64,000 nucleotides of DNA from Brugia malayi (lineage: Eukaryota > Nematoda > Chromadorea > Rhabditida > Onchocercidae): positions 11,344,501 through 11,408,500 of the forward strand of contig NW_025062476.1 in the NCBI RefSeq assembly GCF_000002995.4, written 5' to 3'. Every line of letters starts with the position of its first letter. The first letter of the stretch is position 1. Below, one piece after another: positions 10,072 to 23,369 of this stretch. Below the pieces are notes generated by a model. It saw only the letters and a program-made list of their open reading frames with translations, ran no database searches and was not told the DNA's origin. Position numbers and translations under genes: made by a program.

Positions 10072-13000
10072 ATTTATGAAAAATTTCGGATCAAGCTTAA
10101 GCGAAGTGGTACAAGATACAATAAAATGAGATAAAATGAAACAAACTGTGAAACGCATTCGGATTTTATTTTATATTTACGAGCTTTGAATATTAGTAAA
10201 AAAAGTGCCGGTAATGTTAATGAAGACTGTGGGTGAACAAGGCTTTGTCTACTATATCACTGTGCAATGACAGAAGAAAATATTCATGAATATTAAAATA
10301 GAGATAGACAGTAAGATTACTATGAAAATAGATGAGCCTGTTATAATGAGAATGGAGAAGACGAGAATAGCTTTCTTATCCTCTTCAAAATGCAAGGCTT
10401 GTGTACATTCATTTTACAATATTTATAAAGATAAAACTAACTACTTCATTTCTAATTAAAAAAATTTTTTTTAAATCAAAATTAAATTTAAATGGTATTT
10501 ATAAATTTTATTTGGTTTTAAATTTTTCCATGACAACTGTTTTTATTTCTTTCCCCATTTTTAATTTTTTAATTATTAATTTATAAATTTAATTCAGTTG
10601 CAATTTAACTACTTTCGTTTTTAATTTAAAATCACTGTCATTTTGATGTATTTAATGAACTTAGTTTAAATCCAAAAAAAATTTTTTTATTAAATCAGAT
10701 AAAGTAAAATCCATTTAATATTTTATAATCTCCGTACAAAGCTTAATACTTATGAAATTTAACAGAAAAAATAACAGTATAATCACTAAAAAAAAAAAAA
10801 AAAAGACATGATAAAAACTAAAATTATAACAAAAGTACTTTAAAAAATCATAACCTAAATTTCAAAAAAATAAGATAAAACAAAAAACAAAGAATTATAA
10901 AAATCAAAAAAAAAAAAATAATTATAATAATAAAAACAACCAGCTAGACTGAAAGAACATCAAATAACTATGCACAAGTTAGAGAACGTGCAAAACATCA
11001 AAATCGCCGCCAGAAACTCTTTTACTCAGTAATACCATCTAGGGAGTGATTTCACAATAAGTAGAACAAAGGAATTTTTCTAGAAGTGTTTGATAACATT
11101 AAAGTTGCCGTAATATTTCGAGTGATCGCCAATGATCATTCCTTTATTTTTGTAACTGAAGTGCATTCCTTTTTTTCTTTTCTTTTTTTCATAAATTTTA
11201 TGACTTTTTCTATGATCTTAACAACACATTGTATATGTAGACAATGTAAATAAATCATTTGTAAAGAAAACCGGAATGCAGAATCGAAATGACTGACGAC
11301 CAAAAACGTACATTAAACAGAAATAATAAAAGAAAAAAACACGAGCTATGAGAAATTATAAAATGTTTTATAAAAAAACCAGTAACAATCTGAGATATTA
11401 ATATAATACCTAATATACTACCAAAATTTCATACATAATTCAAAGTAAAACTAGCAGGAAGAAAAACTAAAAAAACCAAACAAATTTTGGAAGACATCTT
11501 CTAATCCAAAAAAAGAAATTTTAATTAAACTAAATTCAAGTTAAAAGTATGATCTATCTAATATTTATAATCCCCGTATAAAGCTTCCACATCTTAAATT
11601 AATACTAATCAAACTTAATAAGAGAAAGGAAAAAAAGAAAAAAAAAACAATATACCAGTCAAAAAACATTGTAAAAATTATAACCATAACAAATACTTAA
11701 AAAATTATAATTGAAATTAAGAAAAACAAACATAATCAAAGAAAATAAAAAGCAAAAAAAATTATAATAATACAATTCTAATAATAATAAAAACAATCAG
11801 AAAGACTACGAAAGCACCAAAAATGTTCCAAACATTTCTGGAAAATTCCTTTGTTCTACTTATTGTAAAATCACTCACAGACAGTATCACTGAGTGACAG
11901 AACTTTCGGCAGGGATTTTGATGTTTTGCACGTTTCGGTGCTCGCTAATCTATACGTAACATTTTTCTTCTTTGTATATTTGTCTTTTACTGGTCTTTTA
12001 ATTGTGGCCTTTCGTATGTTTTGAAGGAATGATTTAAATTTTATCATTGTACAATCATTATTTAATGAATTTTTAAAAATTTTTGTTTTTTTTTATCATG
12101 ATTTTTCTATTTCAATTTAGGCTGTAATTTTATTATTCTTATTTTTATAATGTTTTTTGAATGGTTCATTTCATTCCGTCTCATTTCATCCCAGTTTTTC
12201 ACGAATACAAAATGAAATCTGAATATGAACCTTTTTCATAATCTTCCATTTTATTCACTTATAGTCTGATCCGAAGAGATATTCTTTTTTCATATGTTTT
12301 GAAGAAATAATTTAAATTTTTTCATTGTAGAAACGAGAAATTTTAGCGGATTGTACTGAGAGCTCACAATTTATCATGAATTTAATATTAATTGAATGAC
12401 GTTCCCATTATGATACCAGTTAGTTCCAAAAAATTTGCATAATTTGATTTCTTTTGCTTGATCTTTTTTAAAAGGTTATTTCATTTAAAACAGATTTAAT
12501 TTTTAGACAATTTCTAAATGCTTCTTCTCTTCTTTCAGTCAATAGTATTATATATTATTAAGGCAAAAATTTTTTTTTTCAAAAGCAATTTTGTATCTAA
12601 ATGTTTCCAAGGGAATTTTAATTCTAGATTTTTCCATGACATTTTTTATTCCTTAATTGGATTTGCACTCATATTTTATATTTATGAAGGATTTTTGATC
12701 AACACAGCAACGATTGATTTAATTATTTATTATTGCTACCATTTGATTTTGCTATGCATGCATTTATGTATGCAGTAATAGAACAGATTGATGAATAATT
12801 TTAGTATGGTAGTAAATAGTAATAATAACAATAACATGAATAAACGGTGTGATATTCGTTGGTGTCTATACTTTATCCAAATTGTCGCCTAACCGTCGAT
12901 AGTAATGAAAATAAACCAATTAAAAGTAATAATTGTTTTATTAATTTTGTTTGTATTATCAAGTAATTTTCATTCAAGCAAAATTTTTTGTGCGAATAAT

Positions 13001-13262
13001 TTTATTTGTTTGATAAGGAATTATTTGGTGATGATGAATGGAAGAGATGATTGAATCAATGATAATTAAAACAAGAAAATCCCCTGATAAATGATATGAA
13101 TATTCAATGATATGGATATTCAAAATTCGCAAATATAAAATCTGAATGAGTTCCGCGTTTGTTTGTTTAATTTTGTCTCTTTTCATTTCATTTCGTTGCA
13201 TCTCGTACCACTTCGCTAAAACTTGATCCGAAATTTTTCATAAATATAAAATGAAGTCTGGA
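10072..13262. repeat. Degenerate inverted-repeat complex of about 3.2 kb
   Basis: Outer inverted pair: about 10072-10170 against 13140-13262, sharing TTTTTCATAAATATAAAATG and GATCCGAAA on the complementary strand. Inner inverted pair: about 10979-11085 against 11824-11945, sharing CAAAACATCAAAATC and its complement, and the AGTAGAACAAAGGAATT string. A direct pair, about 10685-10950 against 11530-11810, flanks the inner one. No transposase frame was recognised; open frames of 60-86 codons here are A/T noise. Probably a decayed, nested mobile element. Confidence 0.6.
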
Positions 13263-16227
13263 AAATCTTGGTGCTTTCCATTGGCTTATAAATTTTCATT
13301 ACCTGTTAAATAAATCACTCTCTAAATCTACATTTAATAGATGCATTAATAAATACTTTGTATTTCTCGAGACTTTTTTTCTAATATAATTTTTAACTTT
13401 ATTCTCAGAAAATCTTATTACATTTACATTTTGTTAATGCCCTCATACTGATTCTTTCTAAGCATAAAAATTAAATTTGCATTACTGTTTCAGAAAATCT
13501 CGACTGCATGCGATATGAGTTAGCTCCTTGTCTCAAATTAACTTGATAATAAAATTGATTTCAACAATTATCCATAAAATCTTGAATCAGTGCTATTGTT
13601 TTTCTTCGAAAAGATATGAAAACCAAAAGAGTAACATCAGTGTACTTTCATCAGTACTGAGCTATGCATTTTTTAAGTTTATCATTTCCGGATTTATCAA
13701 AAAATATAAATGCAATTGGCAGGCGATTTTTTAATACTAAGTTTTTTTTTTTAATTTTAATCATCAGATAATTAACAGCAATGCTTCCAATAAGGTTAGA
13801 ACAATGCAGAATTTGAAGATTTACGCAACAAAACATATACATAATTGTTTAAAATTCGTGCAATAACAAAATCATCTGTTATTTGTCTATCAAATATGTG
13901 AAACATATTTACTGTCTAAATTTTGTTTTGGTTTATTCTCCTGTAATAACTATTTCTTATTAACTGTTTGTGTAATTGGTTTAAGCAATTAGTAAATTTA
14001 TCCGTATATTTATTTGTTGTTTTCACAACTAATTTCTATTTGTTAAAAAAATAAGTTCAAGGTTTACCTTTATCTAGATTTCATTTATAAAGCTGTTTAA
14101 AAATTCAGTTATTCAATCAAGTAATTTGCGATCTCAGTCGATCTGTTAAACTATTCTCAATGCTTTTTATTAACATCATTTTGTAAAGTCTGAGGTAATT
14201 ATCACTTCAGCATTTAGTCGCTTAGTACACAAATATTTTTATAAAAGTTGCTGCTCAGAATTTGCTTATTTTCACTGTAATTTAATTTATTTTCTCATTT
14301 TTTTAAAACAAAAAAGCAAATTCTTATAATGCAATATTAATATATTTTTTTGAATGAAATCTTTTTTTTTAAAGCAAAAAGCAATTTAAATGGTTTTTAT
14401 ACAGTAAAGTGTGAAAAGAAAAAACAAAGGTGTGCGCTTTTCTTTTTTTCTAATTATCACTTATAGTTTTAATTAGCGTTTGATGAAAAACAAAAATTAT
14501 GTCTGAAAATTGGTGCATACATTCATGCGTTGCTAGGAGAAAAAAATTGCAGACTTTATTACTTTTTAAATGAAATGATCAATCATAAAGAGCAGGTGAA
14601 TCAAAACTTAAACTAGGAAATAGATATTTCCTTTAAATAAGTCTAACAAGAAATGCAAAAATAAACAAGTACATTTAGAGTAATTTGTAATTGAAAATAT
14701 AATGCATTATCTAACTACATTTGAGTACAATTTTCCACATTCAAAGTGTAATTCACAATTAGAAATTGTATTGAAATGTGCAAAATAATGTTTCAATGCA
14801 AAAATTAGACTTTTATAACAAATAATTTATTCAATTACATTAACATTTATATGATTTTATTGCAAAATGACGCAACCAATAAATGCAATATATATGGATG
14901 CAAACGGATATTTATTCTATGTAGCAATGATTTGCTTTCGAAAATTTTTCAAATTTATATGACATTTGAAGTAAAATTTTGTTCTCAATTAATTATTCAG
15001 CAAAATAATCATTTATCATCAATTAGTGAAATGAACTCGATTACTATACCATCCATTAGTATTTAGCGTTGTTTCTTGTCTTTTTCCTTTTTTGTTTATT
15101 TTCGTTTTTTTCCATCTTTTCTAAAAATCAGTCGTAATAATTATTGAGAATGTTGTTTACTTTTAGTTATTTACTTATTTTTTGTCCTTTACTTAGTTCC
15201 TTTATGCTTTTATGCTAATTAAATAAATAATTTTCATTCTAATTTATTGTTGTTATAATTAAAAAATTATGTCTGAAATGATAAATTTAATTGTGTTGCT
15301 ATGAGTTACGAAGCGGTGATTTTTTTCATGTAGAAAATGAACCAACAATTAAAAAGAATGAACAATTACATTTTATTTTAATATCTGCTTAAAAAGATAT
15401 GAAAAGTTTGCATTCTACTTTACGTTTTCTTTTCAATGATTACTTAAGTTTCATATACCGATAAGTTAACATTTCATCCCAATTCTTCTACCATATTCAT
15501 TCTTTTCACTCATTTTTTACGAAGTGATAACAGATCATTTCTTGTCAGGTATCTTTTTTATTTTTTTCATTAGTAGTAAAAGTTTAAATGAACAATCAAA
15601 AATTATTTTCAGAAATTTCATTTAAATAAATGGATCATAACACCGAACTTGCTAGCAACATATTTCTTCTCATTTTCTGATAATCAACTTTTGGCTAACG
15701 AAAATACAATCCTTCTTGTTTCTCTTGCCAAATGATAAGTTGTATTATCGTATATTATGCAATACTACTGTGCACTAGAAATTGTCATACAATGCTTGAT
15801 CTCTTATCATTTTCAAAACCTTTCCATTACATTGAAATAAATAGTTTTACAAGTTTTAATATTTCTCTGACGCCTGTTTTTAAAAAGTTTTATTTAGAAA
15901 TGTTATTTAATATATCGTAGTTACTGCATCAGAAATTGCTGTACAGTATAGTAGTTACTGCATCAGAAATTGCTGTACAGTATACTTTTCGACAAATAAT
16001 TTCAAATAGGATTCAAATAATATGTACTTATTGAGAACTTTTTATGTCATTGAAAATCACAACATAGATTATATATAACATGCTAATGTAAAGAGAAAAG
16101 AAAGTAATGAACTTGCTGCATGAATAATGGTTAGCAGAAATTTTGAGCATTTTTAAACCAGTGATCATTTATGTATTTTAAATATTTTTTTAACTCTAAT
16201 ACCTAATAAAATAATCAAATAATACAG
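13263..16227. other. Mostly gene-free; possible decayed receptor exons near 15.6-15.9 kb
   Basis: No intact gene. Around 15.60-15.85 kb two overlapping frames read NTILLVSLAK and, after a one-base shift, MISCIIVYYAILL followed by MLDLLSFSKPFHYIEI. The latter resembles the TM3 end of a receptor with the R of the DR motif missing. This may be debris of the 5' half of the receptor whose last exons lie at 16228-16699. The resemblance is suggestive only. Confidence 0.35.
15917..15984. repeat. Perfect 34-bp tandem duplication
   Basis: Two adjacent identical copies of a 34-base unit starting GTAGTTACTGCATCAG, at 15917-15950 and 15951-15984. Their exact identity suggests a recent slippage event. It lies between the possible decayed receptor exons and the intact 3' exons. 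Confidence 0.95.
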
Positions 16228-16699
16228 GCAAGCCGTGCATCATTTTATGTTATCATTGTATCAGCAGTATTTGGTGTTGTTCCAGGTGGAATAAATGGTT
16301 GCGCACAAAGAATTCAATCAAATGTAAATTTATTGTTTTCATTAAATTTTCATTAAATATTCCATCATATATATATATAAGTATAATGGTCAATAAAAAG
16401 AAAAAAGAAAGGAAAAGTAATAATGGTATATTTTAATCATCTTTTAGTAAAATGTGATATTACATATTAAAAAATGTCTTCCAAATATTTCTTAATCATT
16501 TCAGTTTATTAAAACATTAGCATTTTATATTCAATTATGCGCATCAATTAGTGGACTGTCACATGCATTCATTTTTGGAATGGCACATAGTCTTATTCGA
16601 CGTCGAATCTTTGTAATGCTAAAATTAAACAAATACTGCACCGAGCAAGCACCAAGATTTTCTCAAAATTCGGTTTTTCCAATGACTAATTTAAATTAA
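16228..16699 (+). pseudogene. 3' exons of a serpentine receptor (5' part missing or decayed)
   Basis: Two exons, 16228-16323 and 16505-16699, with good GT-AG borders and matching phase, ending in TAA. They encode a predicted TM6-loop-TM7-tail: FYVIIVSAVFGVVPGG, then LAFYIQLCASISGLSHAFIF, then a basic end HSLIRRRIF as in the cytoplasmic start of a receptor tail. The tail is unlike those of the two complete receptors on either side, so this is a different subfamily member. I could not find an intact set of exons for TM1 to TM5 upstream; only frameshifted remnants near 15.6-15.9 kb look related. It is either a pseudogene or a gene whose 5' exons I failed to see. Confidence 0.55.
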
Positions 16700-19678
16700 T
16701 TCATATAAACATTTTTACTTAAGCTTTTATGAAATAAACTTTTGTAATTTATTACACTCATTTACACTAACACTTGTTTTTCTAGTTTATAATATATCAG
16801 GTGTTTTATAGGCGATAGCAATAGTACCAATGATAATGATGATAATGTTCAATGTTTGTAAAGTAAGGAACGTTGAAATCCATTCATGCAAAATATTCCT
16901 CATAAAATAGATCAAATATCTGATTTAGTAAAAGTTTCATTTTTTAGAAAGAAAAGATCAAATTTTTGATTGAGCATGAGATTTTTCTGAAAAAAAAAAC
17001 TGAATTTAAGAAATTAATTTAGATTAAATAATTAAAAACTTTAAAAGTGAACAATTATTGTTAAGGCATTTGAAAGCAATTTTATATCAGCCAACGGTAT
17101 AAATGTATTGAAATAAATCTAACATGTATGATGATATCATTATTGATTGAATGTAATTTATTTGAATCATTCTTAAAGCCAAATATTCATTCATACTTAA
17201 ATTGTATTTGTATTTGAATTGAAAATAAATAAATGAACATTTTCACAAGAAAGAAATAAATTTCTTAATGAAAATTTTAAATCTACAATGTGTGATATAT
17301 GTAACAAAATTAATAATTTGGTGACATTTATAAATTACAAAGTTTGATGACATATAAAGTTTGCATACAGATAATAGTTATCTTATACAGCATCAATTCG
17401 TATTAAATATCACCATATTTGAAACAAAGTGCGAAAATATTTTTTATTTATACAAATATTTTATTATTTATGAATGTTTGAAAAACTCAATTGTAGCAGA
17501 TTAAATTATGCCAGCATAAGTTAAAATAAGTTAAACTAAAATATCATAAAATTCTTTTGCACTGCTTCATCTGAATCATTATTGATTTAAACTACCTCTA
17601 ATTTAGTAGAAAAAAACAGCCTTCAGATTACACACGGAAAAATGCATAATTTACAAGAAGTTATAATTATTACATATGAAGTAAAATAAGCAGTAATTTT
17701 TAGAGTTTTTCAAGAAGCTGGAAAAAATCTAATATTTGACTGAAATTTAATTGTACATTTTTGGCTACAAAAACAGTGATATAATTTAAACTGACAAAAT
17801 TAAATGATTGAGCAGAATAATTGAATTTTTCTTCACTTTTATCATCAAAATGCGTAGTTCATAAATCACTCAGCTAACAAATAATACTTAGAAAAGAATA
17901 CTGCTTATTACCGATTTCAGAATAACTAATTGCATTTTTGCACTTTTCTTTGCTTTGCATTTTTTTGCATATATTGTTCAAAATATGGTACGGTTTTACC
18001 ATTCCTCTCAAAAAATTACTTTTAATTTTATAAACAATCGATAGTGAATAAATTTTTTCAAATTAATATCAAAACATAATGAAGTAGAATTATGATAAAC
18101 AGTTCCTTTCTTTCTTTCATATTCTGAAATTAATGAATAATTACAGACTGAAATAAATATGACAGTGCTTTGAAACATTGGTAGTTGAATAGATTTCACT
18201 GTTCAATGATTGTTTATGAATTACTATGAATTATCCCGTACTCAAAGAAGAGCACTAACAAATCATCGCATTTATATTCTATTTTGTTGAGTTTACAACA
18301 GTAAACATTTCAAAAGTTTTTTCTCTCCACTCATTGTTCTCAATTCAAATAAAATAATAATATTGCGTGATTTTTTGTTATTATATAAATTGCAATTTGT
18401 ATAAGAATTCATTCATTTTCTCTAAAAAAAAAAGGATTTTCATGCATTGATATGAACTAAAACTAATGAAATAAAAGAAATTAATTCAAACTGTTTCAAA
18501 CATCACTAAAATCAGTAGTGCATTTCAGAATTATGCCTGCTCAGTTCTTATTAAATGCAAATATATATATTTCTGCATTTTTCGATTTTCTGTTTATTCT
18601 TCAAGATTTTTCTTCTCTATTTTACTTCATTTTTGCGAATAAAAAATAGCTTGTTAGTGGAATGAATTTTCTGTTTGATAAATTCATAATTACAAATGAA
18701 GTAAATTTAACAGTTCTTTGAAACTTTGTCTCAAAAATGATTTAATTATTTGCAGATAATTTTATCCGTCTATTCTATGCTGTCTAGAAGAAATAAAAAT
18801 GTAGAGGATTAGAAGTGAAGGATTATAAATAAATAGATAAGAGCAGAATTGTTGGAAAATGGCGCTATGTAAGGAATTTAATTTCTTTTAATAATTAATT
18901 TTTAGTGATATATGTTAGCAAAAAAAAAACAAATAAATAAATAGAGAAATAGAATTTCACTGTTTTCTTTTTTTTTTAATATTTCAAGTTTGATGACTTT
19001 TGTTGTGGTTTAAGTTAAGAATTATTATAAACCTTTGTTTTTTTTTTTTTAAAATATTACTAAAGCATTTATTTTCGTTCATATTATCTTTATCACATAC
19101 AAAAGTATTTTGGATAGACCATCAAAAAGACATTGTAGCTAGCACTAAATATTCAATGATTTCTCCTTAATATTTTTTATTAGTTAATTCGCGAAAATGC
19201 CTAATTCTTTTATTTTTAGCTAATTTAAAAGTGCTGAACAAATTTCATTCCTCAAATTGACGTTCATTTTTCTAATGTTATCAGTCCTTTGAAAAAGTAG
19301 CTTTTTTAAATAAAATAAGTTTTATTAAATTCATTTTAACTGTTTTGGTGAATTTTGCGGTTATATCATTAATCAGATAACCTCACTCATTTCTTTGTAC
19401 TACTTACCGTAATTGATGACACAGTAATATATATGTACCGCTGTGTTATAGAATATACCCATCGTAACCTAACATAACCAACAGCAATTTTATAAAATTA
19501 TTAGTGACAAGCAAAAACCATTGGTTGATTTGTGATGAATGACTAATCTCGAATTATATTTTTCTTTGTATAAAAAGTAATCAACAATTTAACAATATCC
19601 CACTGATAAAGCAATATCTGATGTATTCTTGTATGTAAACTTCATGTATTTCATTATAATATCTTCAGGATTAACAAA
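16700..19678. other. Intergenic region, no gene seen
   Basis: Very A/T-rich spacer of about 3 kb between two receptor genes. No exon-like block, repeat family or RNA gene was recognised. The 63-codon minus-strand frame at 18008-18199 has no family features. Confidence 0.5.
19658..19669 (+). promoter_or_regulatory. Possible trans-splice acceptor (spliced-leader site)
   Basis: The sequence AATATCTTCAG lies ten bases before the ATG at 19679, with no upstream coding exon in frame. In nematodes such an acceptor just before a start codon commonly receives a spliced leader. This is an inference from position and consensus only. Confidence 0.45.
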
Positions 19679-22600
19679 ATGAACACATCAACATACGGAG
19701 AAATTGATCTTTTGAATAAAATTTCTTTTTATATTCGAACTTATGTTTATGCAACAACTGGTCTACTGCTATCAGTAATAAATATACCGCTATTTATGGC
19801 AATAATCATTAACAAAAACTTCCGGTAGATCTATCCGAAATAAAGTTTTTGTTTGAAAATTGACATTTAAAGAATAAATTTTTTTTCCGAGATTATATTT
19901 TGCATTTAGACAAATCAATTTGTGTGATATGAGTTTGGTTATATTTCGAACAAATTTGATAGATAACTAGAGAGAAATAAGCAGAATGGAAAAAGGAAAA
20001 TTTTTTTTTTTTATTAGTCTTTTATTAGTGATAATAAAATTTTAAGAAAACACTCAATGCCATAATTTTTAACGCATTACATTATATCATTGTAAAGTGA
20101 TAATTTCAGTTGTTATTATTTTATACTTTCATTTGTATTTATTCATGGCGGTATCACTGGTCTCTTAAGTCTGAGTTATGCAATTCTCATCTTCAATAAA
20201 CCTTATTTGCAAAATGTAGCAGTTTCGAATAAGGATTGCGTATTTCAGGTTGGCTGCGATAATTTTTTTTTGAAAACACTTTCAGAATATTTAAAATTTC
20301 AAAAGTCAACATTTTGTTTTTTAATTATTTATTGGAATACACTTGAAAAAGAGCTATAATTGCAGCAAAATAAAGCTAACGTTTGTTTGCTTGTTTTTTG
20401 TCACATAATAGAGAATTTATGAAATAATAATAAAAAAAGGTAAAATTTTTTGAATCCAATAAAATAGGAATGTTGCTAAATGCCACTTCATTCACTTCCT
20501 TTTTCGACATGGAATTTTCCATTAATTTTGATTTTGTTTAATAAAAGTTTTAATTTATATTTTACTTATTCTTCTGTTTATTCACTAAAAATAATAAATG
20601 CATAGAACTTGATTCTCTCGCTGAAAATTATAGCTTTCTTTTTATGCAAGGCAACAATAACTGATTATTTCCTTACCTTTTTTTTCAGTAAATTGCATTT
20701 ATAAAAAAAAAAAAAAAAAATTGAATTAATGAAGCATAATTTCAACTTTTTACTATATTATAACCATCAAATTAGTTGAATAGCACCACTTTATTCTCGC
20801 AGCTATAATTAAAATTTAACTGTTAAATTTATTATAAATTATTTCTTAATTTTAACCTTGTAAGAAGCAACAGGCGTTGGAAGAAAGTGATATTTAGAGC
20901 TTTATCTAATTATAATAGGCAAAATTTCTCTTTTAGCCAACAACAGCACTAATTAATTCATAAGTTGATACATCTTAGATAATTGCAAAAATCAAACTGA
21001 ACCAAAAATTTATAATTAAATTTTTTAATTAGTAAAAATATCTTAATGAAATAGTACATAAAAATTTTATCGTTAATATAAAAAAAGACTATTCATATTT
21101 CATCCAGATTTTCATCCAGCTAATTTTAGCAGTAGTTTTTTTTCTGTTGCTTAACCAATTAAAGATAAAATGAATTCAAATTTTGTTATTAATTCAATCA
21201 TACTATAATTACAGATTAGCACAGGCCTTATGCAAATGAAATTATTAAATGCATTTGGCTTACTGGCAAATAGCATTGACCGATTACTTGTCGTAGCTTA
21301 TCCGATTTATTATTTTCGATCTATTCGAAAATTAAACACAGTTTTATTGATTGGCTTGTATATTATATCACTTTCTATTGCACTGTTAAGTATTATTATC
21401 ACTCAATTAAGCCCAGATAAAATGACTGGAAGCAATTGCGCGTAAGTGTTCATATTAAATTGAGACTTTTTAGAATAATATAATTTAAATTGTCATGAAG
21501 AATTTAGCTATAAGTAATATCATACACTAATTAATAGTATCACCTATTAAACACAAATCTAATGAATCATATGTTAAATAACTAAAAATTTTACTTTCAT
21601 GCATATTTAATTATGATATTTGTTACAACTACCACAAAGAATTTTGTATTTTGCTATTATTAATATCAAAATAAAAAAGAAAACATTTATCGACGATCGA
21701 CTGTTATTGTAAATTAGAATTTAATTAAATTAGAACTTAATTTTCAGTCATCAAAAAGCACTTGATCCAAAGGCATTATTTTTGGTGCAATTATTCAGCA
21801 CATCAAGCGCTTTAATGAGTGTTATTGTAATGATGTGTGTCGTGCACTGTAACAAACGGTTGGCTTATTATTTTTCAATATTAAAAAAAAAAAAAATGAA
21901 TATTTTCAAAATAAAAAGTAAAAAAAAATTATAATTAAACTCATGTGTCTAATTAAGAAATCATTATAATAGTAGATGTTCAGGTGTCAAGATAACAACA
22001 ATATGTCAAATGAATCAAATTTCAGACACAAAAAAAATTTAGTCCATGAAATTTACCTATAATATAAAAGACAATAAAGTAATAAGTGATGAATCCATAT
22101 AATTCAATAAATTTTTTCCATCTTTTCTCATTTTCTTCTCTTCACTTTTGCTTTTATCGCTAATTAAAAGTCATAGAGCAAATGAATGAGCAAAATAAAA
22201 TGTGATGAAACATGCAAAATAGTTTATTTAATCATTAAGAATTACTGTATAATCGGTACTGCTCTTTCAATAGTTTCTAATGATCAAAAATCTCAGAAGT
22301 CTTTTTAATCTCAATTTTCTAGTTCAGGAATTAAGCTAAACAACCAAACTGATTGAAAACAAAAAAATCATTTTTACATTAAAGAAAATTAAAAAAAAAA
22401 AAAACCAATTGAACAGAAAATTATTGGATTGGATATTTGTCGTACGTATCAATATTACCGCTGTTTCATCATATGAAAAAAAATTCCATTTTCAATGAAT
22501 TCATTAAAAATAGCATCGATAAATAATATATTTTCTTGTTGTTAGTGATTTATTATTTTTTACAAAATTTTACCAATAATTTTAGGCATTTTAATAGAAT

Positions 22601-23369
22601 TGCAAATAATACACAAAGTGTAGGACGAGACTTGCAAAATTTTTTGAAGAAGCAAAAGGAATTCACATTGACAGCACTCATTTCCTGTATAATTACACTA
22701 TGTAAGAGTTTTTAATTATTATGCTTTGTTCATTTTTTAAATCGTTTTTTTTTTTTTTTATAATTTGAGCTAATTTTAATTTATTTATTGAATGGCAAAA
22801 TTGCGTCAACTACGATTTTATTGCAAACATTAATATATATTTTACTTTCATAACAATTATTTACTGATAAATTTTGATAATAGTAGAAATGAAAACATAA
22901 AAGTTAATTTATAAGAGTATACAAATAATTTTATCGAAATTCTGATGTGCTGAATTGTAATTAAGACAACAATTTTTGTCTCCTAGCATTTCAAATGGTA
23001 GCAATGCGAATTTTATTCAAAAGATATCAGATAAAAGCATAAAGTGTAGCAATAAATTGAAACTTAGACTGAGAAACAAACGATTTTCTGTTTGCTTTTC
23101 AAATAAATACAAAAATTACAGTTTTGCATGTTACACCATCACTGATTCAAACGATATGCAGCAAAATGGATTATCAAATTTGCCTTCACATTGGTTTGTA
23201 TTGTAATTTATTATCATATTTGAATTCTTTTAATATGCCGATGCTATTTCTTTATCGTCAAGACGATGTCCGTGAAAAGATTTTCAGTTTAATATGCTAT
23301 CGTTTAACAATTCGTACACCTGTAAATCGTATCACTTCTAACAATAACAAAATGACATCTATTAAATAA
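19679..23369 (+). CDS. Serpentine (SRSX-like) chemoreceptor GPCR, six exons
   Basis: Complete 328-residue seven-transmembrane receptor. Exons: 19679-19824, 20110-20248, 21215-21441, 21748-21858, 22586-22701, 23122-23369; phases all agree. TM1: LLLSVINIPLFMAIII. TM2: ILSFVFIHGGITGLLSLSYA. Cysteines NKDCVFQ (before TM3) and GSNCAH (loop 2) form the expected disulfide pair. The TM3 end reads NSIDRLLVVAYPIYYF, so the DRY position is DRL. Intracellular loop 3 is basic (FLKKQKEFTLTALIS) and TM7 includes LNSFNMPMLFLYRQDDVRE. Exons 2 to 5 match those of the gene at 1662-3464 in length and phase, which shows paralogy, while introns have grown about threefold. The likely role is environmental or host-cue sensing, with ligand unknown. 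A possible spliced-leader acceptor precedes the ATG. Confidence 0.9.
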
